A stretch of DNA of 64,000 bases, taken from contig OZ037767.1 in the NCBI GenBank assembly GCA_964035545.1, forward strand, positions 30,184,128-30,248,127, read 5' to 3'. This DNA is from Bugula neritina (lineage: Eukaryota; Bryozoa; Gymnolaemata; Cheilostomatida; Bugulidae). Shown here in pieces: positions 1-11,365 of the stretch. Both the position numbers and the translations under genes were made by a program. Position 1 is the first letter of the stretch; each line of letters starts with the position of its first letter. The notes beneath the pieces were generated by a model. The model searched no databases. It worked only from the letters and a program-made list of their open reading frames with translations, and was not told the DNA's origin.

Positions 1-196
1 ATAAAATGTGAGGAATTTAGGTTAATCAATACTTTCAAAGTACTCAAGTTGTTTTAGTACGACAGAAGCAAAATTTCTTTCAATGAACATCTGTTTCAAT
101 AAGTAGTTACAAAATGGTTTACTTCTGATGAGTAGTAAATGCTTTTGCTGAAAGCTTTGCAAATTTTCTCAACAATTTTACATTATAATAACTTAC

Positions 197-3100
197 TTCC
201 TGTTTATCTGTGAAACTCATTTCTATAACTGGTACAGCGAGGTTGGCCATGTATCTCCGATAATAGTTTGAGCCGTTTATCCCATGATGTCTAGAGCAAG
301 ACACAAACTGAACCAGAATATTATATACAATGAGATGTCTATAGGAAAACTAATAACTAGTTCCATCATCAAGTTTTAAACTAAAACTTGCAAAATAAAC
401 ATAAATATTGTAAGATGCAAAGTGGTCTGATGCGTTTATGAGAAATACACATGATTTTAGATTCCGTAGATGAAAGGTGCTTGAAGGTTGTCATGCGTGT
501 CAGGTGCTAGTTCAAGTTGCATTTGGCAAGTGCTAGCAATCTACTGTAGATGTCAGATGCTAGTAAATTGTTGTTGTAGATGGCAGGTGCTAGCAAGTTG
601 ATATTATAATGTAGATGGCAGGTGCTAGCAAGTTATTGTCAGCTCATTTTGCCAATGCTATGTTATTCCCAAGTCTAGTACTATTTCTATGCAGAATATA
701 AATTGTTTATCATACCTTGTTACAGAAGCTGTAGCAACTAGCGAAAACAATAACACTGAGAGAAAACTGTGTTTCATTTGACTTCAATATGAGCAAATAA
801 CTAAGGCAGTGCTTATTCTTAGATTAAGAGAGCTGAGTACTTAAAAGCCAGCAATTAAAAGCTTAATTATAGAAGTTGTCTCTCCCCTTCAGTTGTACAC
901 TGTGATTTAACAGGCTATGTAAAATAGCCTGAGAAAAAAAGCAAATATATTATACAGCTTTTTAAAATTTTAGAACATTTTTTAAAAATACTTCTCCAGG
1001 CTTCTATTTTGGTATCATAACACATGCAACATTATTCTGACAAACTTTTAGCAAATAAATGAAACATCTCTGACTGAATTATTGCAGCTAACAAGCAATA
1101 AAGGAGGGCAAGGAACATCTCTAGAAACATATTACATTCTTCTGGTAAATTATTATACAATGACAAAGTTCTATTAAAAGTTGTTATTTTTGCACCCACT
1201 ATAGTTGGTAGTCCAAATGTGAATTTATACTTACACAGATTCGATTTCAGTCAAATTGGAGGTTATTTCTTTCATGAAGTTTTGTACTGGCTTTGATGCT
1301 TTGACACTTAGGTAGGATCCTATAAAAAGTGTTTTATTTTCAATTATATTAATTAACGAAGTTTCCCTATCTATAATAGAAATAATTATTATAAAAGTGA
1401 TAGAGAGTTGCCCTATCTTTATACTACACAAAGTCTCATAACTCCCTCAGTGTTAAAAGATGCCAACTGCACAAATACTCTATGCCTTGTGACAAGGTGC
1501 CAGTCAGTGCTACATAAACACACACCTTGTGACACTGCTAGTCAGTGCTACATAAACACACACCTTGTGACAAGGTGCCAGCCAGTGCTACATAAACACA
1601 CACCTTGTGACACTGCTAGTCAGTGCTACATAAACACACACCTTGTGACAAGGTGCCAGTCAGTGATACATAAACACACACCTTGTGACAAGGTGCCAGT
1701 CAGTGCTACAAAAACACATACCTTGTGACAAGGTGCCAGTCAGTGCTACGTAAGCGACGACCCTTTCTCCATATTCTCTCAGATTCTCCTCTATAAACTC
1801 CTGGCTCGCTATGTCTACGTGCGACGCATCTGTTGTCACAAACACAATGCTCCGCCTTGGCGTATAAATATCTAAAATATACAACAGAGAATTTGACTCA
1901 GTTTACATTCTATCATCTTATAGTACTACAATGCTCTAAAGTAGCGGCAGTGGAGTCTACACACTCACCAACATATTATATGAACTCATGCTATAATATA
2001 ATATAATATATGTCCTGCTTCACTATAGTGTCCATGAAATGTTTAGCGTGCTATTTATTTCCCCTTACCGCCCCTAAAGGCCTTATGCCGCCGAGCACAT
2101 TTTTATCATTAGCAAGCCTAAAATTTCATAAATTGACATAATATAAAAATAATTACATAGGGTTATATAATTTTTGAAATGTCGTCTCAAATGTGTTTTA
2201 TGAATGTAATGTGCGAGGCTGAATGATGGTGAAATAATACTTTTAAACATTTCAGAGGTTCTTGATGTTGTTCTATGGAGTAGCAGATGGCTTTCTGATA
2301 CCAAAAATTGCAGAAGAATTTTTCGCTCACCCTGATGACTCGTCAATAGCCTCATGATCTCTCTCATAACAGCCTGTCCAGATGTGGGGTCCACTATGCC
2401 ACTGCCAACCTCGTCATGTCTGGTGCCAACTAGCACCATTTTGTCTGGGTCTAAGTCACCTCGGTAAGCACACACAGTGCGGAAGGTGTTCTCGTGTGGA
2501 AAGTCGTTGTTCACTTCAATAGTTACAGTCGTGTCTGTAGAGACATTTCTGCTTAGTGGCTCCTGAAAGAAATGGACCTATTTTATGCAACAAGTACCAG
2601 ATCATGTGACATATAAAAAGCAAGTTTATGACTTGGCACACTTCATTCTGGCAGCTGAATGTAAATTCTAAGTGTTGCATACAAATACCAAATGTGCCTT
2701 AAAATTATTGAATGCATGAAATGTTTATTTTTATAAAATACTTAGAAATATAGCTTAAGAAATTGTTAAAATTTCCTGCTGTAGTAACATTTGAAACGTC
2801 AGTGAACAGAAAGCAGTGGTGAAATAAACACAAAAATATTTTTAAGCAATTACTGAAATAGTCTAGCTTACGAGTATGTGAGGATAAAAATATGAGTTAC
2901 CAAAACGGTATAATATAATTCTGAATTCAAGAAACACGTACAGGAAACAGTTCTCCAGTAGTAGAGTTCTCTATAGAGCTGTCTATCAGTGAAGAGAGAG
3001 CCGGCTTAACCATCTTCTGCGATGCAGTTATAACAGGAATCTCAGGTGGTAAATGGTGGCCAATGGTATCATTAAAATTTATCCGATAAGAATTTTCTAG

Positions 3101-6100
3101 AAGATGAAATATAATATTAGATAATAATATGATGTTGTAATAAAAGTTTTCAACGTTTTACATGATGATAATAAACACTAGTATACTATTAAAATAGTAA
3201 TAAAATAACAGCTGCCACTTGTTTCAGATGAAATACAACAATATACATAAAATAAAAATTACACTAATGAAGTATTACAACAAGCACTGGCACTATTTAT
3301 GAGCTTTCTAATGGAAAAGAAATCTGGTGTGTGCACACACAATATATCATATAATATAATATAATACAATATAATATACACAAATCAAAATATTTGAGTT
3401 TGTACACTAATTTACAAAATACTATCCATTTATAGAATTAGAGTCGTTTAGAAACCTTTGACTATTTGAGTTTCAATGAGTTAATATAATGTTCATCGCA
3501 GTTTAAAGCTAGGCAGACGTGTGATTAAATTAGTCCAACGCGTCTATGGAATTATGGCACAGACTAATATCTCACCGGAGAAACTTGCAAACCCAGGTGT
3601 GAGAGGATCACCAGCAACACGCTTAGCATTCGATATAACTCGGTCTGTTTCTTTAATGTCAGGGAATTCTTCAGGGTCAGGGTAGAGGACAACTCCTATA
3701 CAGCCCCTTGACACTGCATTCACTATCTGCATGATCACAAACTTACATTATAAAGTACAAGAGCAAAGCATGTAAATGTCAGAAAAAGACTTTTAAATTG
3801 GTTTAAAGTCACTATCCCTGCAAGAACTTCTGATAGGATGGTTTTAAGTGGACTAAGAGCATGGTTTGAGGGCGTTTAAAGTAGCCCAAGAACAACTATA
3901 ACCAATAACCCTACCATGACTTGAACCTATGACCTAGTCCATGAATGTCATATTAAGCCAGCCAGCTCTCTAGCCGCTAGACCATACATAGCTACTCAAG
4001 TATTTAAATGCTAGACCATTATAATGTTATTTGCTTACAGCAATAAGCTTTCTCTGCTGCTTTTTCTACATTGTATTATCTTTGTCAAAATAATGTTTTA
4101 TTGAGCCATTTATATATGAATTTGTATGATAGGAAATGGTTTAATACAAAGTGGGCAGTAATAGGTCAGGTAGGAAATGGCACTGCCTTCTGGCATGTAA
4201 ACTTTAAGGACCTAAGTGATGCTTTTGGTCAATACTGATGTGGGTACATTTAGCTGATATTCTAAGAAAAAGTAAAAGCAGGATATTCGCAGAATAACCA
4301 AGCTAACTGTACACTGACTTTTATCTAAATACCACATGCCTATGGGCCGCTTTAAAGGTGCGGAAACTTATGATTATTTTTATTTTATTATATTGACATA
4401 ACTGACTAGAAGAAAAGTTGTTTGTAGAATTTAAAACCTTACTAGCTCATAAATATTTGAAATATATATATACTAGAAGCTGGTAAAACTAGAGTTGAAA
4501 GTTGATATAATTACGGCACAACCACGTGTAACAATCACCTTATAAAAGGGCCCTAGATGTCCGTATCTCATGTAGCAAATGGTACCATTGTAGTCTATCT
4601 CGTCACTGAAATCAGATTCCCTTCCAAATTCTACATAAACAGGTGGCCCCTAATTGAAAATAATTACATATATAAATAAAGATTAATAAACCAACAGCTA
4701 TTAGCATCATCTATCATTTAGGTATCATTAGAGATCAGCTTTCAATTGACACCAAAATTTCGGCAGACTGATCACACTAGCTCTCTGAATGTGCATACTT
4801 TTGACTGTATGTAGTAGATGGTATACAAAGAGATAGGGTATTGAGTTATGAATTATCAAATCAAGTATTTTCTAATTAGAAGAAAAAGTACGCCATTATG
4901 GCATTTCATTACGGTATAGTTTACCTGTTTGTTGTTGGTACTTGATACAATAGGATTTTATTCAGTAGAGATAAATATGATGAAATAATTAACTTATCTA
5001 TCAACTCAAAGCTGCTATTAAATCATAATCCACAACTCTGGCAAAAATCAATAAATTAATGTGTTTTTGGAGAATAAATCAATTATGAAATATCGTTTCC
5101 TCTAAAAGGTTGTTGATCAGATGACATCTCTAAAATGTGAAGCGCATTGTATGCCAAGTTGGCTTTTAACCAAAGATTCCTTAATCTAACTGATGCATGA
5201 AAACTTTGCCAAGAACTCTTTTGAGTTTGCATATTCTGTTTTTCACTATTCCACCAGCATGCTCATCATATGATAGCAGTATATGAAGACATGCGCACAC
5301 TTTCAGTAGAGTAGACTAACCGACGCAGTGCCAGAGTGTGTGTAGGCGACATACGGCTTCTTGGTGTCAGCGACATCATCTGGAACATTCTCCTCAAACA
5401 GCTCTGGTCCCACCACCTTATAGTTGGCGGAATTATTGGCGGCGGGTCTGGATAGCAGCACCTTTGGCAAAAAAGTATGATGATGATTGGCAAACTACTG
5501 ATGTTAGTTTTATCAAACACTGTGTAGAAAATTATTGCAATTTAAATGAGAAACTTATAAAGATAAGCTAGATTTAGTGAAATTCCTTCTGAAAGAAATT
5601 CAATTTATCACCACTTTGTACACTGACATGTTTCAATTACTTTGCCAGGCTTTGTCATGACTTGTCAGGGATTAAGTATAGTCTTCAACAGTTACAGTAT
5701 CTCATCACCTGACGACCTTATAGTTTGCAGGTTGAAAAATAACAAATATAAGTGAAAAACACAGTGCCTGCTCTCATATATTATACCTTGGAAAATGTGG
5801 TAGATCTCAGTGCTATTTATATATTATACCTTAGAGAATGTTGTAGATCTCAGAGCTATTCCTAGACTTTTGCAGAATTCATTTGAAAGTTCATGAGCTG
5901 AAGTTTCAATGTTTGTGGATCCTGCATGGTAAGTCTTTCCATCACTCACATAGTCACTGTAAATAGTACGTAGTCACTGTAAATAGTACGTAGTCACTGT
6001 ATATAGTACATATAAACTCTCTGACTGAATGTATTTAAACTGCATGGCCCTATGTAGACCGGACAACTACAAAGTGTTATAAACCATTTTTGCAAATATT

Positions 6101-7293
6101 TAGGCACACCTCTTAGTACTAAAAGTACATCACACTTACTCTATATACTGCTTAACAGAGGAAGTATTTAAATGTTGGAACAGCTCTTCAAATATTTCTC
6201 CAGAATATCTCTATAAAAGAGTAGAACATTGAATGTATAAACATCTATACTAGCACATAGAACCAACAGCAAACGAAGTGACAGAAGACTTTAGCTTTTT
6301 CTAGAAGAATCTGAAAAGACAATTTTGTCAATTCTCAGAAGCCTATCAAATAAGCTTGTATTAAAATTAATGAGTGGAGCATGCAATTCCTCTGGTATTA
6401 TTGAGTAACAAGTTAGAGGGGCATTAGTTCACCTGATATGGAGGAGGTGGCTCAGAGGTAGTAGTAGTATAAGTGGCAGCAGTAACGGCAGCAGTAGAGG
6501 CATAGCTTTCTTTATCCTCTAGATGATAAGCTCTTCGTACCAGATAGCCAATAACAAAGCCAAGCACTAAGCATGCTACTGAGACGCCAATGCATATGAC
6601 CAGCCATCTCTGCAGAATAGAATTTACAAATATATTGCACTAGTTCGCGTAGTTTTCTACTGTCAACAACTTCCTACTCAATAATCTACTCTTTTATTAA
6701 AATAACTGTGCTGTGAAACTAATCAGCACTGTGTAACTTGTCATTCAAATATTATATAAAATCCAGGAAATGAAAATTTTGAAGAGATGCACATAGATTT
6801 TATATTGTTTTACATGAATATGACTTTAGCAGATGCATAGTTTAAAAAATAATATTATAGTTGCATAAACGCCCTTCTTAACATAGCCAATTCTGGTAAA
6901 GGCCATTGGCTATGTTAGGAAAGGCATCCAGCCATAATTTCTCCTGTGCCACGACAGAACACAAGTCCTTAGCCCCTTAACAAAAACTGTTCCATTAGGG
7001 GCTCTCGCAGGTATGGTGACTATAAATTCAGGTAAATTTTGTATTCCATGTAAGTTATGATGAAGCAAATTAGCCACTGCACTAATTATTGCTTAAAATA
7101 AAAAAAGAAACGACAAAAATATTGGAACTAAGATGACTCTTCCTGTGGCCTGATAACTGCTTGTACTCACCTTCCAAGAGAAGTTGTAGCAGTAATTAGG
7201 AGCACCTCCTTCCCTGATGCCAATTCTGACATTCTCAGTGGAGGAATCCCACTTGGAGTAGCTGGTAGAATGAGCTTCACTGTCTTCAGACAT
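197..7293 (-). CDS. M28B-family type II membrane protein, transferrin receptor/GCPII-like, likely inactive peptidase (partial, 3' end outside window)
   Basis: Twelve phase-consistent exons: 7293-7171, 6609-6433, 6210-6140, 5956-5830, 5461-5321, 4649-4539, 3726-3576, 3096-2942, 2562-2331, 1871-1722, 1319-1235 and 290-197, giving 539 codons; the last exon ends in a good donor (GTAAGT), so the gene continues left of the window. The start is the ATG at 7293. A cytosolic tail of about 41 residues precedes one membrane segment (about residues 43-62), as in type II proteins of this family. The ectodomain follows human GCPII/PSMA and transferrin receptor in order: VLLSRP, YVEFGRESDF, GVVLYPDPEEF, AGDPLTPGFASFS, RNVST, VDPTSG, PRRSIVF. 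Zinc and catalytic positions are largely lost: the first His ligand reads R in GTRHDE, the Glu-Glu pair reads SH in DASHVD, and the later Asp reads T; only the Asp in VDPTSG remains. This resembles transferrin receptor, so a receptor or scaffold role is inferred. The ligand is unknown. Exon 11 to 12 may skip a short family segment. Confidence 0.85.
478..645. repeat. Degenerate short tandem repeat in intron
   Basis: Four to five irregular copies of a unit centred on CAGGTGCTAGCA with a preceding GTAGATGG. It lies in the last visible intron of the M28B-like gene. The same core occurs in reverse complement at 10460-10533. Confidence 0.6.
1485..1751. repeat. 38-40 bp minisatellite spanning an exon 3' end and its splice donor
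   Basis: Seven copies start at 1485, 1525, 1563, 1603, 1641, 1681 and 1721, with spacings of 40, 38, 40, 38, 40 and 40 bp. The 38- and 40-bp forms partly alternate, suggesting a higher-order two-unit repeat. The copy at 1721-1751 is coding: it is the last 30 nt of exon 10 of the minus-strand M28B-like gene, and the donor lies at 1721-1716. The other copies repeat the exon end and donor-like AAGGTGTGTG inside the intron. Confidence 0.85.
3905..3995 (-). repeat. tRNA-derived SINE-like fragment
   Basis: On the minus strand there is an A-box-like stretch, TGGTCTAGCGG (3984-3974), and 47 nt further on a B-box-like stretch, GGTTCAAGTCA (3927-3917). Spacing and order match an internal RNA polymerase III promoter. 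The sequence does not fold as a complete canonical tRNA by eye, and it sits in an intron of the M28B-like gene, so a SINE head or tRNA pseudogene is the best reading. Confidence 0.5.
5778..5863. repeat. 43-bp tandem duplication of an exon end and its splice donor
   Basis: Copy 5821-5863 holds the last 34 nt of exon 4 of the M28B-like gene (exon ends at 5830) plus its donor. Copy 5778-5820 is a diverged duplicate lying in the following intron, including a second donor-like AAGGTATAATAT on the minus strand. Confidence 0.8.
5951..6010. repeat. 20-bp x3 tandem repeat carrying the splice acceptor
   Basis: Three copies of a 20-bp unit (5951, 5971, 5991). On the minus strand each has TACAG followed by TGACTA; the one nearest the exon is the acceptor of exon 4 of the M28B-like gene (exon starts at 5956). 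The phase of the preceding exon fits only this acceptor. Confidence 0.85.
6871..6925. repeat. Imperfect inverted repeat (hairpin) in intron 1
   Basis: Arms 6871-6891 and 6905-6925 are near-complementary, with the core TAACATAGCCAAT and its complement perfectly paired and a 13-nt loop. It could be a solo MITE end or an RNA hairpin; nothing else in the intron explains it. Confidence 0.6.
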
Positions 7294-10200
7294 CCTGCTG
7301 TGTCTACCATCAATGTCCTACAACCAGTAGTATGCATAGTCTCAGATCTTTCTTAACATTTGATAAAGGCTGCACTTATTACCTGCCCTACAATTTAACC
7401 TACCTCTGTTAAGTTTCTCTTCTGTAGTTCCTTGCTGCTATCTCCTACTTTTCTGTTTAGCAAGTCCATTGTGGGATGACGCAAGACATTCTAATTTATA
7501 TGATTATTTGTAACACGTTGATGTCCTACTGAAAATCTGTTCTAATGTTCAAGTGAAATGAACAACTTTAGTGCTAAATTAAACTGAGCTGCTAATTACA
7601 TTGGATGAGTATTAAGCTCACACCCATTAAAACTTGTGTTTAGATGGCTATTAGTAGAAGTATAGTATAAGAATTGACTATGAAGAGATCTTATTTCAAC
7701 AGTTTTAATGCCATATATAGCACGTAAATTGTCAAAACTACAATACATGGCTAAATATAAAACAATTTAAAATTTTGACTATAAAAATTGTGAAAATTTG
7801 AAAGAAATGAAAGTTTCAAGTTGGGATTTGTTGTAAGGTAATAACTATAAAGCACTGCTAAAAATTCACACTATATCCAAGCTTTGTACTACACATGTAG
7901 CTATGGTCAGACAAAATAACACAGGGTAGTAGAAGCAGCTATGAAAATCAAAATTGGATGCAAATTCGTATTTAAGACAAGGCTAAATTTGTATTAAAAG
8001 TAAAAACAGTTCAATAATTTATATTAGTAACACTGCATAAGCTATTAGCTAACCCAAGCTAAACTGTTGGCCACATTTCAAGTCTTACTTACCTATGAAA
8101 ATATACTACATGAAAATACACTATATTCAAAAATAAGATAAAAACTTTCATTTCTCAAACTGAGCTTTCAGACAAAAAAGATACAAGAAAACATTTAGAA
8201 GCATATTATAGCAGAAGGCCTGAGTAATATAGAATATTATTGTATTCAAAGTACCATACCATTTTTATAACATTTTCCAGTTTATAATAGTGAGGTAAGA
8301 GAGCCATTTCAAGTTCAAAGAGATTGAGAATAAAAAGCTGTATGCTACTACTTTTCCAGACTGAGACAGTTAAACAGATAGAGAGAGGATGCTATATAAG
8401 CTAATAGTCATCTCCCAAGAGGGCTATCTACTTAGGCTATTTGTATGCAGAAGAACCTTAACAGTATGCAGTGAGGAGAAAGAATATCTTGTGGGCATGT
8501 ATTATTAGAATTAAAAAACCATTTAAATCAGCCTTCACCTATATTAGCTCCTGTTTTACTTTTTAAGCAATGCAAAGTGTATTGTCTTAGTTTATATGAG
8601 CGCACAGGATGTATGATGCCTTCTCCCACACAAAAGGAAAATACATAACCCTACTGGAAGACAATTAGGGATTTTACCAACTATGCTGAAAATATCTCTC
8701 ATGGAAACTGTATATACTATCACCAGACACTTGGCGGTCAAAACTCTCTGTACCAACCACAGTCTAGGGACAAGGGACTGAAGCTAGACTCATTAATTTT
8801 TAAGATTTTTGTTGCTTGTGCAATCAAAATTAGTTGAAAACATGAAAACAGAGCTGCATAGTTTTTTAAAACCTCTCATACTTGTGTTTTATACAAAAAT
8901 TTCAGTTACATAATTTAGTTTGAGCTCCAGTGTTAGACCACTGGGAGGCAGTTTATAGAACACCCTCTATGTTGTTTGAGCTAAAAAATCATTATTGCGT
9001 GAAAAAGTTTTAGAGAAACTAGGTTAATGCGCATACAAAAGGTTGTTCACTGAATGTTGTTTTTGTTGGCCTAATGGTAGCCCTATAAAAGAGTATTGCA
9101 TGACGTATTCAAAAGGTATTGGCTAAATCTAATGCATGAGCCCTCCATTAAAATTCACAGAGATAGCTTTGAAATCAGCAATAAGAATTCGGTTACCCAA
9201 ACAAAAATATAACCTAATTAATAAGGTGAAACCAAAACTCTGAAAATGTCAATATCTGCTGTTAGCTATTGCTTTCAATGGGATGGGGGGGGGGGGGTAT
9301 TATAGAAGCATACACAAAAGACTGGCTCTCAAGCAGATGAAATGAACCCAGAACTCTATAGCAAGCAGACAACATGTTATTCAAACTTCAAAAACTTAAT
9401 ACAATTTGAGTCAATCAATCAAATAGATATTGCACATGTATTCAGGCAAAACTGTACATTTTTCAACAAACCAACATTGTTATTAATTACATAATTGTCA
9501 CCAGTTAGTGTCACATTTATTACCTGGCAACCTAGTCGTATAAATCTTGCAAAAGCATAGCTCTTAATCAGTTTAAGTGGACTTTAGCTTATGTTAGTCT
9601 TATCTTAAAAACCCGGAACTTTTTATGTGATTAATATCTACCAGAGTCAGCCTTTATATTTTAAGTCAGATGGCAGCATTCTAGCTCAACTAGCAGCTGT
9701 GTAGATTAAGTCAGCTATGTTTTCTAAGAAATGTTCTGCTTATTACTGTAGAGCCCTTTCACTGTCCAACTGTATTACTAAAAAAGCTAAAACGATACTC
9801 TGAACAACAAGTGCAAGCATAACATAGCTGGAAAAAAAAGAGTATTTTCAAACAAACAACCATTAAATTCATCACCAGCTCTTGAAACAACCTCCAATAT
9901 GTTTACAAACTTAGAAAGTGTAAAACTCTTTATATTCAAATATTGTGCAGATCTGACAACATTGTTTGATGGTGAATAGAGGACGTAAAAATCAGGGTTT
10001 ATTACAGCATATTAAGCACCATTTGCATTGAGCAAGGAACCAAAGCGTATACCAAAGCATATGCTAATAATGTATAACTCTCAACAAGCTAGCATGCTGT
10101 AACTCAAGCCACAAAGCCAAGTCATTTAAAAGCAATAACCTGAACAAGTGAACAGCAAGTCTTTGAAACATGTGTTTAAAATATTGAACAAGCAGCTTGC

Positions 10201-11365
10201 AAAAGAAAAACACATGTCCTTTTATATAAAAAAAAGAACTTTGTAGACAGTGTATTCATAGTTATGTAATGAAGCAGCCACTGAACGCCTGAGTAGTAAG
10301 TTAGCGATAAGTTTTGTCAGCTTGTCAGCTTATTGAAGTTGCTACTGCAACTTTGAATTTTCTATAACTGGATGACTTTCTACAGAAGCTTATTACGCTG
10401 TGAATTGGGCATTATTTACAGTAATATCCCAGCCGAAACCACACTCCAGCTCATGATAGCACATTCTAGAACGTGCTAGCACCTGATAGAACATGCTAGC
10501 ACCTGAGAGAATATGCTAGCACCTGTTAGAGCATAAAAAACTTGCAGCTCTTCACTAATATTATAAACTGGAAGTGTTTTAGATAAACAATATTGACAAG
10601 TAATATTTGAAGATTGCAGTTAATATTTCTGCTATTGCTTACTAAACAAGTAGAAAAACCTCACCTGTTTCTGGTTGTTATGTAATGCAATTGGTTAGCT
10701 TCCCCAGGCCAAAGTACTGCAGGTAAAGTACCACTGCAGGTTAGTAACAAGTACACACCGAGTGTTGATTTATTGCAATGCTACCATGAGCTAGCCTATG
10801 TCAGATAAACATGCATAAAAAGTGAACAATGTCTATTGTCACACTTGAATAACCCAATGGCTTTGAATGTAAAAGCTCCTGCATGCAAATACACACGTAC
10901 TTGCTTAGAAAAATCAATAATTTTAAAAAGATAACTCCAAATTATCCTTTTCTATTTACGATCACATAATATAATTATGTTTTGCAGGCTCCAATGATGA
11001 TGGTTTAGCAGTTTGCTTGCCTAACCTATTGTGCTGAATTAATAAGGTGCGGACTGTGTATAAGTAAGTTAATCTACTCTGTACATTGTCTAGCTCTGCA
11101 AGGGTTTAGTTTCATATGATTATTGCTGCAACACCACTTACTCACTTGCAACATTACTGCATAGTATCAAAAGTTAGACATGATTATATAAAAATGCAAA
11201 CATACTACCTAGGCAAGTATTAAAATAGTATTACATCAGATTTTATTAGCCAATTTATTTTATATAAAGAATCACAAACAAAAAATTTACAGTGTTTTAT
11301 AAGTCAATGATGTATATACAGGCAGTGTGTGGGTTTGCACGCTATTAGCCTCACACTGTGCTATG
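7294..11365. other. Intergenic stretch without recognised genes
   Basis: It lies between the start of the M28B-like gene and the stop of BCAS2, both on the minus strand. It presumably holds the promoter and 5' UTR of the former. No coding exon was found. It contains a 13-bp G run at 9285-9297 and the short tandem repeat at 10460-10533; the rest is AT-rich and featureless by eye. Confidence 0.5.
10460..10533. repeat. Short tandem repeat, about 24 bp x3
   Basis: Three copies of a unit containing TGCTAGCACCTG, the reverse complement of the core repeated at 478-645, which suggests a small dispersed repeat family. Confidence 0.6.

Noticed and set aside
1408-1728. 106-codon plus-strand frame
   Set aside because: Translation of the 38-40 bp minisatellite opposite to the true gene.
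1485-1751. CRISPR-like regular spacing of 38-40 bp
   Set aside because: Whole units repeat with no unique spacers and the setting is an intron of an animal gene; it is a minisatellite.
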